From contig CABUCP010000238.1 of the NCBI GenBank assembly GCA_902490055.1, forward strand, positions 1 to 5,652: a stretch of DNA of 5,652 nt, given 5' to 3'. The stretch is from an uncultured Klebsiella sp. Lineage in GTDB: Bacteria; Pseudomonadota; Gammaproteobacteria; Enterobacterales; Enterobacteriaceae. The stretch's first letter is position 1; the number at the start of each line of letters is the position of its first letter. Of the stretch, positions 5,628 through 5,652 are shown piece after piece. The translations under genes and the position numbers were made by a program. Under the pieces are notes generated by a model. It ran no database searches. It was not told the DNA's origin and saw only the letters and a program-made list of their open reading frames with translations.

Positions 5628-5652
5628 TCGAATAGATATCAATGTTGCAAAA

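Noticed and set aside
5629..5642. Possible FNR box (TTGAT at 5642-5638 on the minus strand)
   Set aside because: One half-site is good but the second half matches the ATCAA consensus at only two positions.
5642..5652. Start of a divergent plus-strand gene at the right edge
   Set aside because: An ATG is present but no ribosome site precedes it and only three codons are visible.

Overview
The window holds one leftward (minus-strand) operon of six tightly packed genes; the last gene runs off the left edge. Base composition (moderately GC-rich), clean Shine-Dalgarno sequences and enterobacterial-looking codon use suggest a gammaproteobacterium, most likely an Enterobacterales member. This is an impression from composition and style; nothing in the window fixes the species.

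Layout in transcription order, right to left: an AT-richer leader (about 5513-5652) with repeated ATCGCA/TGCGAT elements and a small palindrome; a divergent shikimate/quinate dehydrogenase-family oxidoreductase (4691-5512); a first FAD-dependent 3-ketosteroid-dehydrogenase-like flavoprotein (3021-4694, overlapping the previous gene at ATGA); a small NIPSNAP-family protein (2683-3003); a second, paralogous FAD flavoprotein (970-2673); after a 66-base gap, a sugar-phosphate isomerase/epimerase-type TIM-barrel protein (85-903); and the first 24 codons of what looks like an aromatic-acid:H+ symporter of the major facilitator superfamily (1-74). The other gaps are 9-17 bases and several ribosome sites overlap the preceding stop codon, so the genes are very probably co-transcribed and in part translationally coupled.

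Working hypothesis: the operon imports a cyclic carboxylic acid, oxidises a ring alcohol to a ketone (shikimate dehydrogenase-like enzyme), and desaturates the ring next to that ketone with two different flavoproteins. One carries a YPGPG motif like delta-1-ketosteroid dehydrogenases, the other a YPSGG motif like delta-4(5-alpha)-ketosteroid dehydrogenases. Two such desaturations flanking a cyclohexanone carbonyl give a dienone that tautomerises to a phenol, as in the known 4-oxocyclohexanecarboxylate to 4-hydroxybenzoate route. The TIM-barrel protein could be a dehydratase (as in 3-dehydroshikimate dehydratases) or an isomerase. The enzyme families are well supported; the substrate and the pathway are inference. 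No RNA genes, mobile elements, CRISPR arrays or broken genes were seen.
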